In this document: one piece after another, positions 28,916 through 38,457 of the stretch
Layout: every line of letters begins with the position of its first letter
How positions within the stretch are numbered: position 1 is the first letter of the stretch
Source: Chryseobacterium sp. 7
GTDB lineage: Bacteria; Bacteroidota; Bacteroidia; Flavobacteriales; Weeksellaceae
Length of the DNA stretch: 64,000 nucleotides
Direction: 5' to 3'
Assembly: GCF_003663845.1 (NCBI RefSeq)
Contig: NZ_RCCA01000001.1
Coordinates: forward strand, 3,596,001-3,660,000
Notes under the pieces: model-generated
Seen by the model: the letters and a program-made list of their open reading frames with translations, nothing else
What the model was told of the DNA's origin: nothing
Databases searched by the model: none
Position numbers and translations under genes: made by a program

Positions 28916-28955
28916 CAAAAATATTTTACAAATGTTTAACTGTTTATCCTGAAAA
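28916..28955 (-). promoter_or_regulatory. Phage late-type promoter 2
   Basis: On the minus strand the 18-mer TTTTCAGGATAAACAGTT (28,955-28,938) is followed after exactly 14 nt by TATTTTTG (28,923-28,916). The same 18-mer and spacing occur before the portal gene. The -33 region has no TTG but overlaps the end of the 18-mer, which suggests an activator site. Confidence 0.6.
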
Positions 28956-29309
28956 CAAATAAAACTAAAGCTTATTTTTTATATTATTAGTAATCAGAAA
29001 TGTAGTAATATACTACTCAAAAAAAACGAGCAAATAGGCATTAATACTATTAATTTAGTCTTTATACAAATTAATAAAACATATGGCATGGTATATATTT
29101 TTATTCTTTAATTTGTGATTGACAAAAGCAGTCAGAAGTAGTATTTTGTTTTTTTTTCACATTTACCATTAAAGTATTTTTTGTATAATTTATAATGTAT
29201 GCCATTTACTATTAGTTAAACAAATTTTTCCCCTCATGCATATATTATAAATTGCTTTCTTCAAATACTTTCCGGACTGTCTAGTTTTAATTAGCAGTCC
29301 GTTTTTATT
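28956..29309. other. Phage intergenic region, mostly featureless
   Basis: About 350 nt of AT-rich sequence between two tail genes. It ends with the CGGACTG hairpin at 29,273-29,301. I see no gene in either strand. Confidence 0.5.
29273..29307 (+). terminator. Phage hairpin of the CGGACT type
   Basis: CGGACTG / CAGTCCG with a 15-nt loop followed by TTTTTATTTT on the plus strand. It lies just after the stop of the minus-strand tail gene ending at 29,310, so in that direction it acts without a T-run. Confidence 0.55.
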
Positions 29310-32300
29310 TTATAATGTAATAGATTCGGGATATGTTGCATACCAAGGAATATATATCGGAGGATTAATTTCTATAACTTCACCAGATGAAGAATATATT
29401 TTTACCTGGCAGAATAAACTATCTGCTCCATTCCAATCCCTAGAACCAATATATTTAGAAGGGTCCATGAATGCGTAAACCCATTGATGGTTAATTGTTA
29501 CTGAAGAGCTCGGAGTAATGTCTAAAGTCTCGGTTATATCTGACCATATATTTTCACCAATAGCATGGAATTTTCCCCTTACCTCTATTTTTGTAATGAA
29601 AGATCCATCATATGTTGTTATTTGAAGGTCTTTTATTTTCGTCTGACCTATTCCATGACTACCACTATCTCTCTTGTATATAGTCTGTGTGGTAGCACCT
29701 GGGTTCAAAACATTTATACTGGAACCGTTGCTATCACCAGTATACTTAAGTATATTAGATTCTAAAGTATTACCTTCCGAGTCGGTTAAAACAGCTTTAT
29801 AACTATGAATCTTATTGGTTACTGAATCGCTGAAAGTATTATTGATAGTATTGCTTGTAAACAATAACCAATCACCGTCATTAATTTTTTTATAAATTTC
29901 TACACTTACAACATTACTTTTCAAATCTGAAACCTGCACAAAAATATTATATGTACATTGATTTTGTAAACAGAATTTATCATCAGTACCCCCGTAAAGA
30001 TCATTCCATCTTAACCTAATATAAGGTACTTGGCTCTGAATATTACTTTTTATCTTTCCGGCAATTTCTAATTCATTATCCTTGTTATAGTACTTTATAC
30101 TGCCGTTTCCGAATGGATAAATCTTTATAATTTCATCATGAAGTTTTACAGAGACATAGCCCCTGGATGTTTCACGATTGAAAGAACCTGACTCTAATTT
30201 CCCATACCTCCAATTATTCATGAAACTCATATACTCATAGAATGTTACTCCGCTTAATCTAACTGTCTGCATGCCATTGGTAAAGAAAGAATTTCTTTGA
30301 GATCTCATTGCTCCTAAAGTTACATTATCCTCAAGGGTTATTTCTCCACGAATGCCAAATCCGTACAATTCAGGTTTTGTTTCAATTTTCACCTTTCCAT
30401 TATTTTTATACTTCAATGTCTTCAAAAGCTCGGTATCTTTTTTCTTTTCAAGCATTCCGGAAAAGAAAGGATACCATCTTGCAAGTTGATATTTTGGATT
30501 ATGAAGTAAATTTGAGCTAGTATTTGGATTTAAAACATTTATAGCTGTTATAAATCCCTCATCAGCCAATCCTACACGACTTTTTATTACTGAAGAAGTA
30601 AATCTGTATTCAATTTCTGCAAAACCTTCACCTGTCTCAATATTATTGGTTTTATTAAGTTTTATTTTAGTAGGGGTAATTTCTAAAATTTTATAAGTGC
30701 CCTGGTTTAGGCTACTGTTTATAATAGATAAGTTTTGATTCGGTACAATTGGTATTGTATCCCATCCCTGCTCATATTGCTGAATCCATAAGAAACCACC
30801 ACTATTAAAATGCTTTAGCTTTTTAAATGTTCCACGATCAGTAAATCCTTCTTTTTCAATGCAATCTATCAATATAGTGTCATCATCGTTATTATTTGTT
30901 GATGATGAATTATCCAATATTAGTTCTTGGATCTTTTTTTCATCAATAATTAGTTCACTCTGAAGATCTAAAGTTTTTCCCTTTGATACAATAGGCGTCT
31001 GAACCTCCGTATAAGTATTGAAATTTTTTATATCATCTTGCCTTTGTGTTGAGTACTTCTTACTTCCTGTTTTTATGCTATTGTAGCAAAGGTCATTATC
31101 ATTAGAAAAAAATGTCTCTTCCTCTATAAAATCCTTATCCGTAAAGTCGTAACTTTCTACATCTTTAAACCAATATTGTAAGTCTTCAACAACAATTTTA
31201 CCATTGTACACATCATATCCAAGACCTAATAATTTTGAAGCGCCTTTTTCAAACAATGTCTCAAAACTTACCTCTAATTTCTTTTGCCCTAAAAAATGAT
31301 TGAATACCTTACCTCTTAAAAACTGGCCGGTAGTGATATATTGATGATTGAAAATACCAGTTGACAAAACATTACTTTCTATCCTGATTCCATTGTCGGT
31401 AATATTTTCACTTACCTTATCTATAGCGTCTTTTAAATTTACCCATTCAACCCTACGTGATGGAGGTGCGGCATTGATACTTGCTTTAATGGAAAATGAA
31501 GTATTTTTAATGAAAAAAGTACATTCCTGATCAAAAATATAATCACTATCATTTTTTATCATGATACGAATGTGCTCATCTCTATTTAATGTAGTCAAAA
31601 TATTTGGAAAATTAGCTTTAGTTAGTATTAGTTCGCTATTTTCTGCATTTCCTGTGGCATTCGGATGTTTTGAAATATCCAATTCAGCCCAATTAAATCC
31701 ATTTTCATTATTAACTTCACTAGACATTATAACCTCTTCTGATAGCATTTGATAATTATTCCTATTATTACCTATTCCCTTAATAAGATACATGGTAAAA
31801 GGCTTTGCACTGTTATCCTCTATTCTTCTCGATCTGAATATAAGATTTGATATGGTTATAGTAATATCATTATAATCACCATCAGCATACAGCATAGTTC
31901 CCCATTCTTCATCTAATACCATATCGTTATTTTTATAAGGTATAATCGATTTTACTTTACTTCCAAAATGCTCATAATATGCGCCTAACTGACTGTCATC
32001 ACTTCTGCGCATTCTGGGGAAATATGGGTTTGTAGGAAAAAATAACGGACCATAATTATTTTCATAATAAAGCAGATCGTCTTTATCATAAAAACCGTCA
32101 TAAAACCAGAAGCTTTCCAATGTCCTATCACTTTCTTTATATATACCTTCAGTTGGCTCTATAGGAGAAATATCTTTATTATCAATATTTTTAGTGGCAA
32201 ATAAATCTATAGGCTTGTCTTTTCTTGCATAGAACTTGTTTTGACTCTCCCTTTTCTTTACCTCAAACTCAATATATTTACCGCTTTTACCATATCGCTG

Positions 32301-32342
32301 AACATACTTATTAAAGTTGATCTCATAATCTTCATTTAACAA
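29310..32342 (-). CDS. Large tail hub-like structural protein
   Basis: A 1010-residue protein, the largest of the element. Residues 270-420 (around RRVEWVNLKDAIDKV and LLGLGYDVYNGKIVVEDLQYW) resemble the hub proteins of Bacteroidota phage tails. The C-terminal 250 residues have repeated beta-sandwich segments such as VSVEIYKKINDGDWLLF, which suggest carbohydrate or receptor contact. It follows the 193-residue neck or tube-like gene after 2 nt. The exact role is uncertain. Confidence 0.7.
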   Translation of the reverse strand: MLNEDYEINFNKYVQRYGKSGKYIEFEVKKRESQNKFYARKDKPIDLFATKNIDNKDISPIEPTEGIYKESDRTLESFWFYDGFYDKDDLLYYENNYGPLFFPTNPYFPRMRRSDDSQLGAYYEHFGSKVKSIIPYKNNDMVLDEEWGTMLYADGDYNDITITISNLIFRSRRIEDNSAKPFTMYLIKGIGNNRNNYQMLSEEVIMSSEVNNENGFNWAELDISKHPNATGNAENSELILTKANFPNILTTLNRDEHIRIMIKNDSDYIFDQECTFFIKNTSFSIKASINAAPPSRRVEWVNLKDAIDKVSENITDNGIRIESNVLSTGIFNHQYITTGQFLRGKVFNHFLGQKKLEVSFETLFEKGASKLLGLGYDVYNGKIVVEDLQYWFKDVESYDFTDKDFIEEETFFSNDNDLCYNSIKTGSKKYSTQRQDDIKNFNTYTEVQTPIVSKGKTLDLQSELIIDEKKIQELILDNSSSTNNNDDDTILIDCIEKEGFTDRGTFKKLKHFNSGGFLWIQQYEQGWDTIPIVPNQNLSIINSSLNQGTYKILEITPTKIKLNKTNNIETGEGFAEIEYRFTSSVIKSRVGLADEGFITAINVLNPNTSSNLLHNPKYQLARWYPFFSGMLEKKKDTELLKTLKYKNNGKVKIETKPELYGFGIRGEITLEDNVTLGAMRSQRNSFFTNGMQTVRLSGVTFYEYMSFMNNWRYGKLESGSFNRETSRGYVSVKLHDEIIKIYPFGNGSIKYYNKDNELEIAGKIKSNIQSQVPYIRLRWNDLYGGTDDKFCLQNQCTYNIFVQVSDLKSNVVSVEIYKKINDGDWLLFTSNTINNTFSDSVTNKIHSYKAVLTDSEGNTLESNILKYTGDSNGSSINVLNPGATTQTIYKRDSGSHGIGQTKIKDLQITTYDGSFITKIEVRGKFHAIGENIWSDITETLDITPSSSVTINHQWVYAFMDPSKYIGSRDWNGADSLFCQVKIYSSSGEVIEINPPIYIPWYATYPESITL

Positions 32343-32344
32343 GT

Positions 32345-32926
32345 CTAAAGCGTCACATCTCTGAAATCTATTTCAGTAGATTCAATATTTGCAGATTCTC
32401 TCTGCCAAGAGTTCGTAGCAATATATTTCAATTGAACCCCCAGTCCCGAACCTGCCATATCAGCTCCGGTTCTAACTTTGTAGAGCTTTTCAAGGAATGA
32501 AGCTTCATAAAGCCCATAAGCCCCATTTTTCTTCCTCTTTACGATAACAGTTCCATCTTCCATCACAAGGCCAACTCCATATCCTTTAAGATCATATAGT
32601 TTTGCGATTTCATTCTGAAAACATACACCCTGATTCCACATAAGATTCCAGCCTTTGATTCCTCCTCCTACGAAGATGTCTTCCTGGAATGTATTAGAAG
32701 CATATTGCGGATCTTTGTCAGCATCTTCGATACTATCGTGATTTGGAAAGAACATAAGCTTTCCGGCTTTGATATAATCGGATATTTGTTGTAGAGTTGT
32801 TGATTTTGAAAACTCAACATCCATTGTACCAATAAAAAAGTTCACTACCTTTTTATTGCCACAAAACAAACCACCTAACGACACTTTTTTAAGTGTCACA
32901 TCACATGAATTTTCTATAAATGACAT
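32345..32926 (-). CDS. Phage structural protein, tube- or neck-like
   Basis: A 193-residue protein without signal or membrane segments. It has beta-strand segments (VTLKKVSLGGLFCG, GYGVGLVMEDGTVIVKRKK) and a central helical part. It lies between the 203-residue protein and the large tail protein, the usual place of tail-tube genes in long-tailed phages; but no tape-measure gene follows. I therefore call it only structural. Confidence 0.6.
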   Translation of the reverse strand: MSFIENSCDVTLKKVSLGGLFCGNKKVVNFFIGTMDVEFSKSTTLQQISDYIKAGKLMFFPNHDSIEDADKDPQYASNTFQEDIFVGGGIKGWNLMWNQGVCFQNEIAKLYDLKGYGVGLVMEDGTVIVKRKKNGAYGLYEASFLEKLYKVRTGADMAGSGLGVQLKYIATNSWQRESANIESTEIDFRDVTL

Positions 32927-32927
32927 A

Positions 32928-33539
32928 TTAATTACAATTTTTTAATTCGTTAATTTTTTCCTGATCAATACACCCTGTATTGAATTCAATTTTCATCTGA
33001 AAGTATAATACATCAAGCAGATAAACATATTTACTATTGGTTCCGGATTCGTTATTTTCACGCATATTATCAGATATATTCTGATTATATAAATAGCGAC
33101 CAATTTCATTAAGGCTTACTGCGGAATTCTGCCTTAAGTATTCTACAAAACTATTAGCAATTTCAGCCAGCTTTACTTCTGTAGTTTTTGCTCTTGTAAT
33201 ATTTGACACATTATTTATTGTGTCAACTCCGAAAAACATCTCAATATCACCGCTAATAATACCATTAGACTTCATATCAATTCCTTTAGGATAATGAAAC
33301 CATAGTATTGGATATACTCTTCCGGTTTTGTTGGCTACTTTATTTCCTGATTCATCATACTCCCATCCAGTTTTAAAGGCATTTTCCTCTTTCCTTTTGC
33401 GGATAATATGTTGGTTGAACTCCTTTTCATCACCTCCGTAACCATAATTTAAAACTGTTCCCGGAAATACTCCAGATGGATCAAAGTCTTTAATCAAAGC
33501 AAGTGTATATAGGTTATATGGTAAAAATTGGCTTAACAT
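32928..33539 (-). CDS. Phage neck or tail-completion protein
   Basis: A 203-residue protein. A first half with many charged residues (KEFNQHIIRKRKEENAFKTGWEYDE) is followed by a helical part and a beta-rich end (KYVYLLDVLYFQMKIEF). It starts at the base where the upstream connector gene stops, showing translational coupling. The position between connector and tube-like gene suggests a head-tail joining or tail-completion role. No family is firmly recognised. Confidence 0.6.
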   Translation of the reverse strand: MLSQFLPYNLYTLALIKDFDPSGVFPGTVLNYGYGGDEKEFNQHIIRKRKEENAFKTGWEYDESGNKVANKTGRVYPILWFHYPKGIDMKSNGIISGDIEMFFGVDTINNVSNITRAKTTEVKLAEIANSFVEYLRQNSAVSLNEIGRYLYNQNISDNMRENNESGTNSKYVYLLDVLYFQMKIEFNTGCIDQEKINELKNCN

Positions 33540-34237
33540 TATATGCTCCAGTAGTTTTTCGTTATATCTTTACAGGTGAGATCTTTATTTGGGGACCAAT
33601 TTGGAAATAAGTCTGAATGATCACGCAAAAAGGTGAACAATGAAACTTTGCTTTGCTGTGAGCAATGCTTTGTTTTTGTTACAAAACTATTCCATGCCAT
33701 GTGCTCCTTTACAATACTGCTGCTAGGAAGCGTATTCTTTGCCTTCACAATAGTTTCTCCGGTTATAGTTGTGCTGCTTCTCAATTCAATGAGGAAGAAA
33801 TAATACACGTAGTCAATGATCAAAGAAGTATAGAAACCTCTTCCATTAGGATATTTGTAATCTCTGTAAATATTTTCCACCAGAAGACCTTCCCAATGTT
33901 TGTCACAATTACCGCCATTACATCCACAATTACAACCTCCGAAATTTAACCCTATAGTATTAGGCAAATTATTATTATATTGGTATTTATGCCCATAAAC
34001 AAGATATTTCCACCTGTCATCTGCATTATCTTTCACTTTAAACCTTTCCTCGATTGCATCAAACTCCATATTTGCTTTTAAATCATCATACAGGCATTCA
34101 CCCAATACGTTAGATAGGCATTCGGATTCTTTCTCTATCAATAACTGATAAAAATCGTCTCTTTGACAAAGCCCTGCTATATCAGGAACTTGTCTGCTGT
34201 ACAAATTAAAGTCTGATGCTACGAGTAAGTTTGCCAT
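33539..34237 (-). CDS. Head-tail connector-like protein with a cysteine cluster
   Basis: A 232-residue, mainly helical protein directly after the capsid block. Its helical start (QRDDFYQLLIEKESECLSNV) and length fit connector proteins of the gp6 type. Residues around 102-113 hold an unusual cluster, GGCNCGCNGGNC followed by DKHW, which could bind a metal. It overlaps the next gene at its stop codon. Connector function is inferred from position. Confidence 0.65.
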   Translation of the reverse strand: MANLLVASDFNLYSRQVPDIAGLCQRDDFYQLLIEKESECLSNVLGECLYDDLKANMEFDAIEERFKVKDNADDRWKYLVYGHKYQYNNNLPNTIGLNFGGCNCGCNGGNCDKHWEGLLVENIYRDYKYPNGRGFYTSLIIDYVYYFFLIELRSSTTITGETIVKAKNTLPSSSIVKEHMAWNSFVTKTKHCSQQSKVSLFTFLRDHSDLFPNWSPNKDLTCKDITKNYWSI

Positions 34238-34239
34238 CG

Positions 34240-34515
34240 TTATTTTTTAATTTCGGTTGCTTTCTTTCTCATTTCTGAGTACGGATCATCTTCCGAACCT
34301 TTTACAAATTTTCCAGGATATTTGGCAGATAAAGATTCGAATAAGAATTCTCCCATGGTGTAAGCTTTACCTGTTACATAATCCCCTACATTTTCGGTCA
34401 CTGTTACAGAAATTTTCTTAGTGGCATTGAAAGTTTTTTCTTCCTGTCCTGCTTTTTCAGTAAGTTCCTGAACGGCTAATTTTTCAACTGTTTCTGGTGA
34501 TTTTTTTTCTGCCAT
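34240..34515 (-). CDS. Small phage protein after the capsid gene
   Basis: A 91-residue protein. A charged helical N-terminus (EKLAVQELTEKAGQEEKTF) is followed by a beta segment KKISVTVTENVGDYVTGKAYTMGE. It lies 10 nt after the major capsid gene and 2 nt before the connector gene. It could be a decoration or capsid-associated protein. No family is recognised. Confidence 0.65.
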   Translation of the reverse strand: MAEKKSPETVEKLAVQELTEKAGQEEKTFNATKKISVTVTENVGDYVTGKAYTMGEFLFESLSAKYPGKFVKGSEDDPYSEMRKKATEIKK

Positions 34516-34525
34516 TTTATTAATA

Positions 34526-35890
34526 TTAAAGGGTTAATGATGCTTTTACGTTAGTGAACGTATCTTCTACGATAGTTAACGCTCTGTTTTCCGGTAGATA
34601 AGCTATGAAGTACATTACAAGCTCGGATGTCCAGATATTTCTATCAATACCTGCGTTAGCTTCAGGCGTGTTGCCTAATGCGTCATAATAATCCAACTCA
34701 CCGTTAATACCTACTCTTAATTCAGAGAAGTCACCTAACTGGAATGTATCATACGTTAGTGATTCGTCAAGTTCATACTGGATTTTGAAACCAGCGAAAT
34801 TCAAATAAGAAGATCCATTCTCTGTAGTCACCATTGCAATGGAATTACCATTCTGGTGGTTATAGTTTCCGGTAGTATCTTTATTTGTTACAAGATCAAA
34901 CCAAGTAACCTCATTGAATCGGATAAGCTTTGGCATCACGCCATTGAGTCTTTTGTATGAAGCAATTGATGCAGCAATACAGTCGTACTTATTAGCATTC
35001 GCAATAGGCGTTAGATTAGGTACTGGTGTATAAGGTACTGCAACCTCCGTGATTTTCTTTAGAACTTCTTTTGGAAGATTCTCATCAAGTAATCTGGCAA
35101 TCTTTTGGCGGATTCTGTTTGCAATAGCCGGGAACCATTTTCTTAAGAAGGTTGTAGTTCTCCAAAGAATTGCAACATGGCTAATGTCTTCAGTCTGTAC
35201 CGACCCGCTGTATCTAGCGTATGGTTTTAATTCACATTCCTTTAAAACCTTGAAATCTGCAACTACGTTATCATTCCACATTTTAACCTGCACGCCTCTT
35301 AGGTCTTCTAATGTCACATGGTCCATAATCATAGATACAGGCCTTGGCTTTTCAAAGTAACCAACAAAATAAGCGAAAAGAGACTTAAATCCTTCGCCTA
35401 AAGACGTTGAACCGTTTGTTGGATATGTAGCAGCATCTACGTCGTTTACGGTTAAAGTGTCTAAACTATCAAATGCTTTAATTACAACCCCTGGTCTTCC
35501 ACCTTTCAATACTTTGAATTCAGCTTCTTTGTATCCTTTTTCCTCTTCATCACCAAGATTCAAACCTTTATATCCATGATCTTTGAAAACCTCTGCAACT
35601 TTTCCGATGAATCCCTTTAATGTTCCTTTAGCTGGAGCATTAGACAAAGACTGTTGCACTAAAGCTTTTAGATTTTCCTCAGCCTTGTCTACCAATTCTT
35701 TGATGGTAGCAGCGTCTTTTTCCTCTGCTTCGTCAAGTTTAGTTTTTAATGTTTCAAGATCCTCCTCCTGCTTTTCTATTTTAGCGGTCATAGCGGTCTC
35801 GTGCGCTGTCTTTTCTTTAAGATATGCCGTTTGCTCTTCTGGTGTCATTTTCTCCACCTCTTCGGCACTCTTGTAAACAAACTTTTTCAT
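34526..35890 (-). CDS. Major capsid protein, HK97-type
   Basis: A 454-residue protein. Residues 1-80 are a highly charged coiled coil, which fits the fused scaffolding (delta) domain that the prohead protease removes. Residues 110-454 fit an HK97-fold capsid: a glycine-rich N-arm, a long spine-helix region around residues 250-270 (LRKWFPAIANRIRQKIARLL), and an A-domain with ELRVGINGELDYYDALGNT. It lies after the protease gene in the typical order portal, protease, capsid. Confidence 0.85.
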   Translation of the reverse strand: MKKFVYKSAEEVEKMTPEEQTAYLKEKTAHETAMTAKIEKQEEDLETLKTKLDEAEEKDAATIKELVDKAEENLKALVQQSLSNAPAKGTLKGFIGKVAEVFKDHGYKGLNLGDEEEKGYKEAEFKVLKGGRPGVVIKAFDSLDTLTVNDVDAATYPTNGSTSLGEGFKSLFAYFVGYFEKPRPVSMIMDHVTLEDLRGVQVKMWNDNVVADFKVLKECELKPYARYSGSVQTEDISHVAILWRTTTFLRKWFPAIANRIRQKIARLLDENLPKEVLKKITEVAVPYTPVPNLTPIANANKYDCIAASIASYKRLNGVMPKLIRFNEVTWFDLVTNKDTTGNYNHQNGNSIAMVTTENGSSYLNFAGFKIQYELDESLTYDTFQLGDFSELRVGINGELDYYDALGNTPEANAGIDRNIWTSELVMYFIAYLPENRALTIVEDTFTNVKASLTL

Positions 35891-35902
35891 TTTTAAATGA
35901 GT

Positions 35903-36811
35903 TTAAATTAATAATCTGTTAATACGCTGAGTGCTGTTAGGCGGCTCCTCTTCTGTTTTATGTTTTGGAGTGGGTTCCCCCGGCTCACTTTTTTCGTTTG
36001 GCACTGTCATAGTGACAATATTACTAGCTCGTAGAACCGGACTTAGATGATCCAGTTTAGCTTCAGATATAGCGAAGAATAATCCGTCTTCTTCAGCCTG
36101 ATCTTGATTACCGAGTTTATTAATATATTTATCCCAAGTCGTATTATAATCCGCGAAGTCCGGATCATCTGATTTCATGGCTATTTGATACTTTTGATAA
36201 ATCATTCCTACGCTGTATTGATCTACCTTATTTTCAAGAACCATATCATAAAGCTTGCTATGATCTTTTTGACGATATACAGCATCAGCCCATAATACCC
36301 TTGTTTTGCCTTCTTTGTTAACTCCCAGGTCTCGCCAGTATACATCCTTTTCTTTTACCGATTCCAAGTATCCAGCAATGGCGCTGAATGTTTTTTCATG
36401 ATCTGCGATAAAAAAAGTTTTGGAAAAATCTCCGTTTTTATCTGAAATAGACTTTTTAAAAGTGTTGCCAACGTGTACATCTTGATGGCTGTCATACCAA
36501 TAGTAAGTATTACCGATTACACCTCTTTTAATTATTCCATTTTCAAGATCGTCGGTATTACGAGTAATCAAAGCTTTTTCAATTCCGAAATCTTCACCAG
36601 AGAATTTTTTAAAACGCTCTTCGATCTGAAGTAATGAAAAGTCCTTGTATTTATTTTCAATGGTATTGGTAAACTTAACAGGCATTTCAGTTCTTCTGGC
36701 TTTCAGTATTTCAGCCTCGACAGCTTCACGGCTACCACTCTTTAAGATAAACTCTTGAAGATCTTTTTTATCCCGGATAATTCCCTCTTTTAAAACGATT
36801 TGCCTTTTCAT
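35903..36811 (-). CDS. Prohead maturation protease (HK97 U35-type)
   Basis: A 302-residue protein. Residues 110-230 show the prohead-protease pattern: YYWYDSHQDVHVGNTF, the catalytic His in FIADHEKTF near residue 151, the catalytic Ser in DQYSVGMIYQK near 200, and a following EAKLDHLSPVLRAS near 250. It would cut the scaffold part from the capsid protein and mature the shell. The C-terminal 40 residues are Pro- and Glu-rich. It overlaps the small upstream gene (ATGA). Confidence 0.75.
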   Translation of the reverse strand: MKRQIVLKEGIIRDKKDLQEFILKSGSREAVEAEILKARRTEMPVKFTNTIENKYKDFSLLQIEERFKKFSGEDFGIEKALITRNTDDLENGIIKRGVIGNTYYWYDSHQDVHVGNTFKKSISDKNGDFSKTFFIADHEKTFSAIAGYLESVKEKDVYWRDLGVNKEGKTRVLWADAVYRQKDHSKLYDMVLENKVDQYSVGMIYQKYQIAMKSDDPDFADYNTTWDKYINKLGNQDQAEEDGLFFAISEAKLDHLSPVLRASNIVTMTVPNEKSEPGEPTPKHKTEEEPPNSTQRINRLLI

Positions 36812-36945
36812 TTTCTCACTACATTTTTATCGTTAATAGCCTTGTCTTTTTTATCTTTGGCTGTTTTTGCTATTTTATTCAGGTAAGTAGACTTTTCCTC
36901 TTTACTCATTACCTTCATTGCATTATGATCTACCTTAATACTCAT
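36808..36945 (-). CDS. Very small basic phage protein between portal and protease
   Basis: A 45-residue protein, very rich in Lys (MSKEEKSTYLNKIAKTAK in the middle). Its TGA stop overlaps the ATG of the protease gene, and it starts 6 nt after the portal stop codon, so it fits the translation-coupled chain of this operon. The role is unknown; a scaffold helper or DNA-binding role is possible. Confidence 0.55.
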   Translation of the reverse strand: MSIKVDHNAMKVMSKEEKSTYLNKIAKTAKDKKDKAINDKNVVRK

Positions 36946-36950
36946 ATCTA

Positions 36951-38333
36951 TTATTTTTGATCATTTTCCCAATCCTTGTAAATTCCATTCTGAATATTAT
37001 TGAACTGGCTTTGTGAAATCTCACCATTAGCGAGCATTGTTCTCAATTCAAGCAGCTGCATAGACTGATACTCCAATTCAATTTTTTTCTTCTCTATTTC
37101 GCTCTTTTCATCATCATGCTTCTGCTTTTTATAGAAGCTCATTTGTGAAAAATCGAATTTAACTTTCTTTCTTTGTTTGTCGTATCCGTAAAAAGACTCG
37201 AATGACCTGGCTATATTTGCAGACAAAGGAACTATTACTGAGTCATACCATTCTTTTATCTCATTGGAATAGTTATCATATTTTGCCTGTGAGCGATAAG
37301 CGTGTGGGATCTGGAATAAATCAAATATCTTTTCTTCGCTCTCCCTTTTGTCTTTGCTTAAATCTTGTTCGTTTATCGACTGCATAAGATTCACGGCATC
37401 AAGCCCAACCTCTGAGACAAGAATATTCCTAACGTTTGAGTTAAGCTTATCTTCGATAACATCTTTATGTGTCACATGTCCATTTACGGAGTTGATTGGA
37501 TCTGTAAGGTTTTTTCCTGAAAAGCCATTAGCGTTATTCTCCGGACGCTTAGGACTCACAATAATGTTCCCGAAAAGAGACTGAAACCATTTAATAATAT
37601 CATCAGCTCTCTGGATGTGCTCTATATCCTTTGCGACCGCCCAAAGTCGGCTTTTGCCTTTAATAGGGTTTTCAGGATCAGAATTGTCGTAAAAAGGAAT
37701 TAAGAATTTATACTCTGTGGATCCATTGAATAAAGCAGTCGAGTAATGAACCTTAGCGACCTTATTGCCCTTTAAAACTTCATTAGAGAAATCAGTACTT
37801 ACATCGTCAGGATTAAGTAACCAAAATTCAGTTTTATCATTAAGGTATTTTGCTGCAATGGTTCTATAAGTTTTTTCCTGAGAACTAAATCCATATGAAT
37901 CTGTAATAGTCTGTTTGGCTATTTCCTGAGGTAGAACAAAACAATAGCCACCAGCATAATAAAAGCGGGCAAACTGTTTATAAAACTCTTCTCTTGTCTG
38001 GAATTCATTTGGATTATTTAAAATACTGGATAGAGGATCGTTGTCTAATTTTTTACCATTAGAGTCCTCAACATAGATTACTCCCGAATTTAAAGCCTGA
38101 CCTATTCTGTCTACAGCTATGTTAATAGCGGTTATTTTGTAAGAAAGCTCTATAGCATTATTTTCTTTTAATGGAGTAACATGAGTAGAACCACTAAACC
38201 GCTCATAGGCATTTAAAAGATAATCCCTGGCAGAAAAGCGGTCATTGATCACGGTAGTATTATTCTCTACTCCCTTGATCGTTTTAAACCAATTGCCATT
38301 AAAAAATTCAGTAAACCTATTTGCCATATGCAT
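36951..38333 (-). CDS. Phage portal protein, HK97-type
   Basis: A 460-residue protein. The portal pattern includes ISYKITAINIAVDRIGQALN near residue 65, DPLSSILNNPNEFQTREEFYKQF near 100 and a wing region with IEHIQRADDIIKWFQSLFG near 230. The C-terminal part is helical and Gln- and Lys-rich. It forms the ring through which DNA enters the head. It is the first gene of the late minus-strand block and follows a late-type promoter almost without leader; the second Met (residue 3) may be the start. Confidence 0.85.
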   Translation of the reverse strand: MHMANRFTEFFNGNWFKTIKGVENNTTVINDRFSARDYLLNAYERFSGSTHVTPLKENNAIELSYKITAINIAVDRIGQALNSGVIYVEDSNGKKLDNDPLSSILNNPNEFQTREEFYKQFARFYYAGGYCFVLPQEIAKQTITDSYGFSSQEKTYRTIAAKYLNDKTEFWLLNPDDVSTDFSNEVLKGNKVAKVHYSTALFNGSTEYKFLIPFYDNSDPENPIKGKSRLWAVAKDIEHIQRADDIIKWFQSLFGNIIVSPKRPENNANGFSGKNLTDPINSVNGHVTHKDVIEDKLNSNVRNILVSEVGLDAVNLMQSINEQDLSKDKRESEEKIFDLFQIPHAYRSQAKYDNYSNEIKEWYDSVIVPLSANIARSFESFYGYDKQRKKVKFDFSQMSFYKKQKHDDEKSEIEKKKIELEYQSMQLLELRTMLANGEISQSQFNNIQNGIYKDWENDQK

Positions 38334-38344
38334 CTACTACATAG

Positions 38345-38384
38345 CAAAAGTATTTCTGTTTTTTTCAACTGTTTATCCTGAAAA
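38345..38384 (-). promoter_or_regulatory. Phage late-type promoter 1
   Basis: On the minus strand TTTTCAGGATAAACAGTT (38,384-38,367), 14 nt, then TACTTTTG (38,352-38,345). The motif and spacing are identical to the promoter at 28,916-28,955. It would drive portal, protease, capsid and downstream genes. Confidence 0.65.
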
Positions 38385-38404
38385 ATAAAAACAGTGATAA
38401 ATAA

Positions 38405-38435
38405 TTGCTGAATAAAATACAATTATATAAATTTG
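38405..38435 (+). promoter_or_regulatory. Promoter of hicAB
   Basis: TTG (38,405-38,407), a 20-nt spacer and TAAATTTG (38,428-38,435) fit the host consensus. The hicA ATG lies 22 nt downstream. Confidence 0.6.
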
Positions 38436-38457
38436 CTTCTTAATGTTGTAGGGATCT

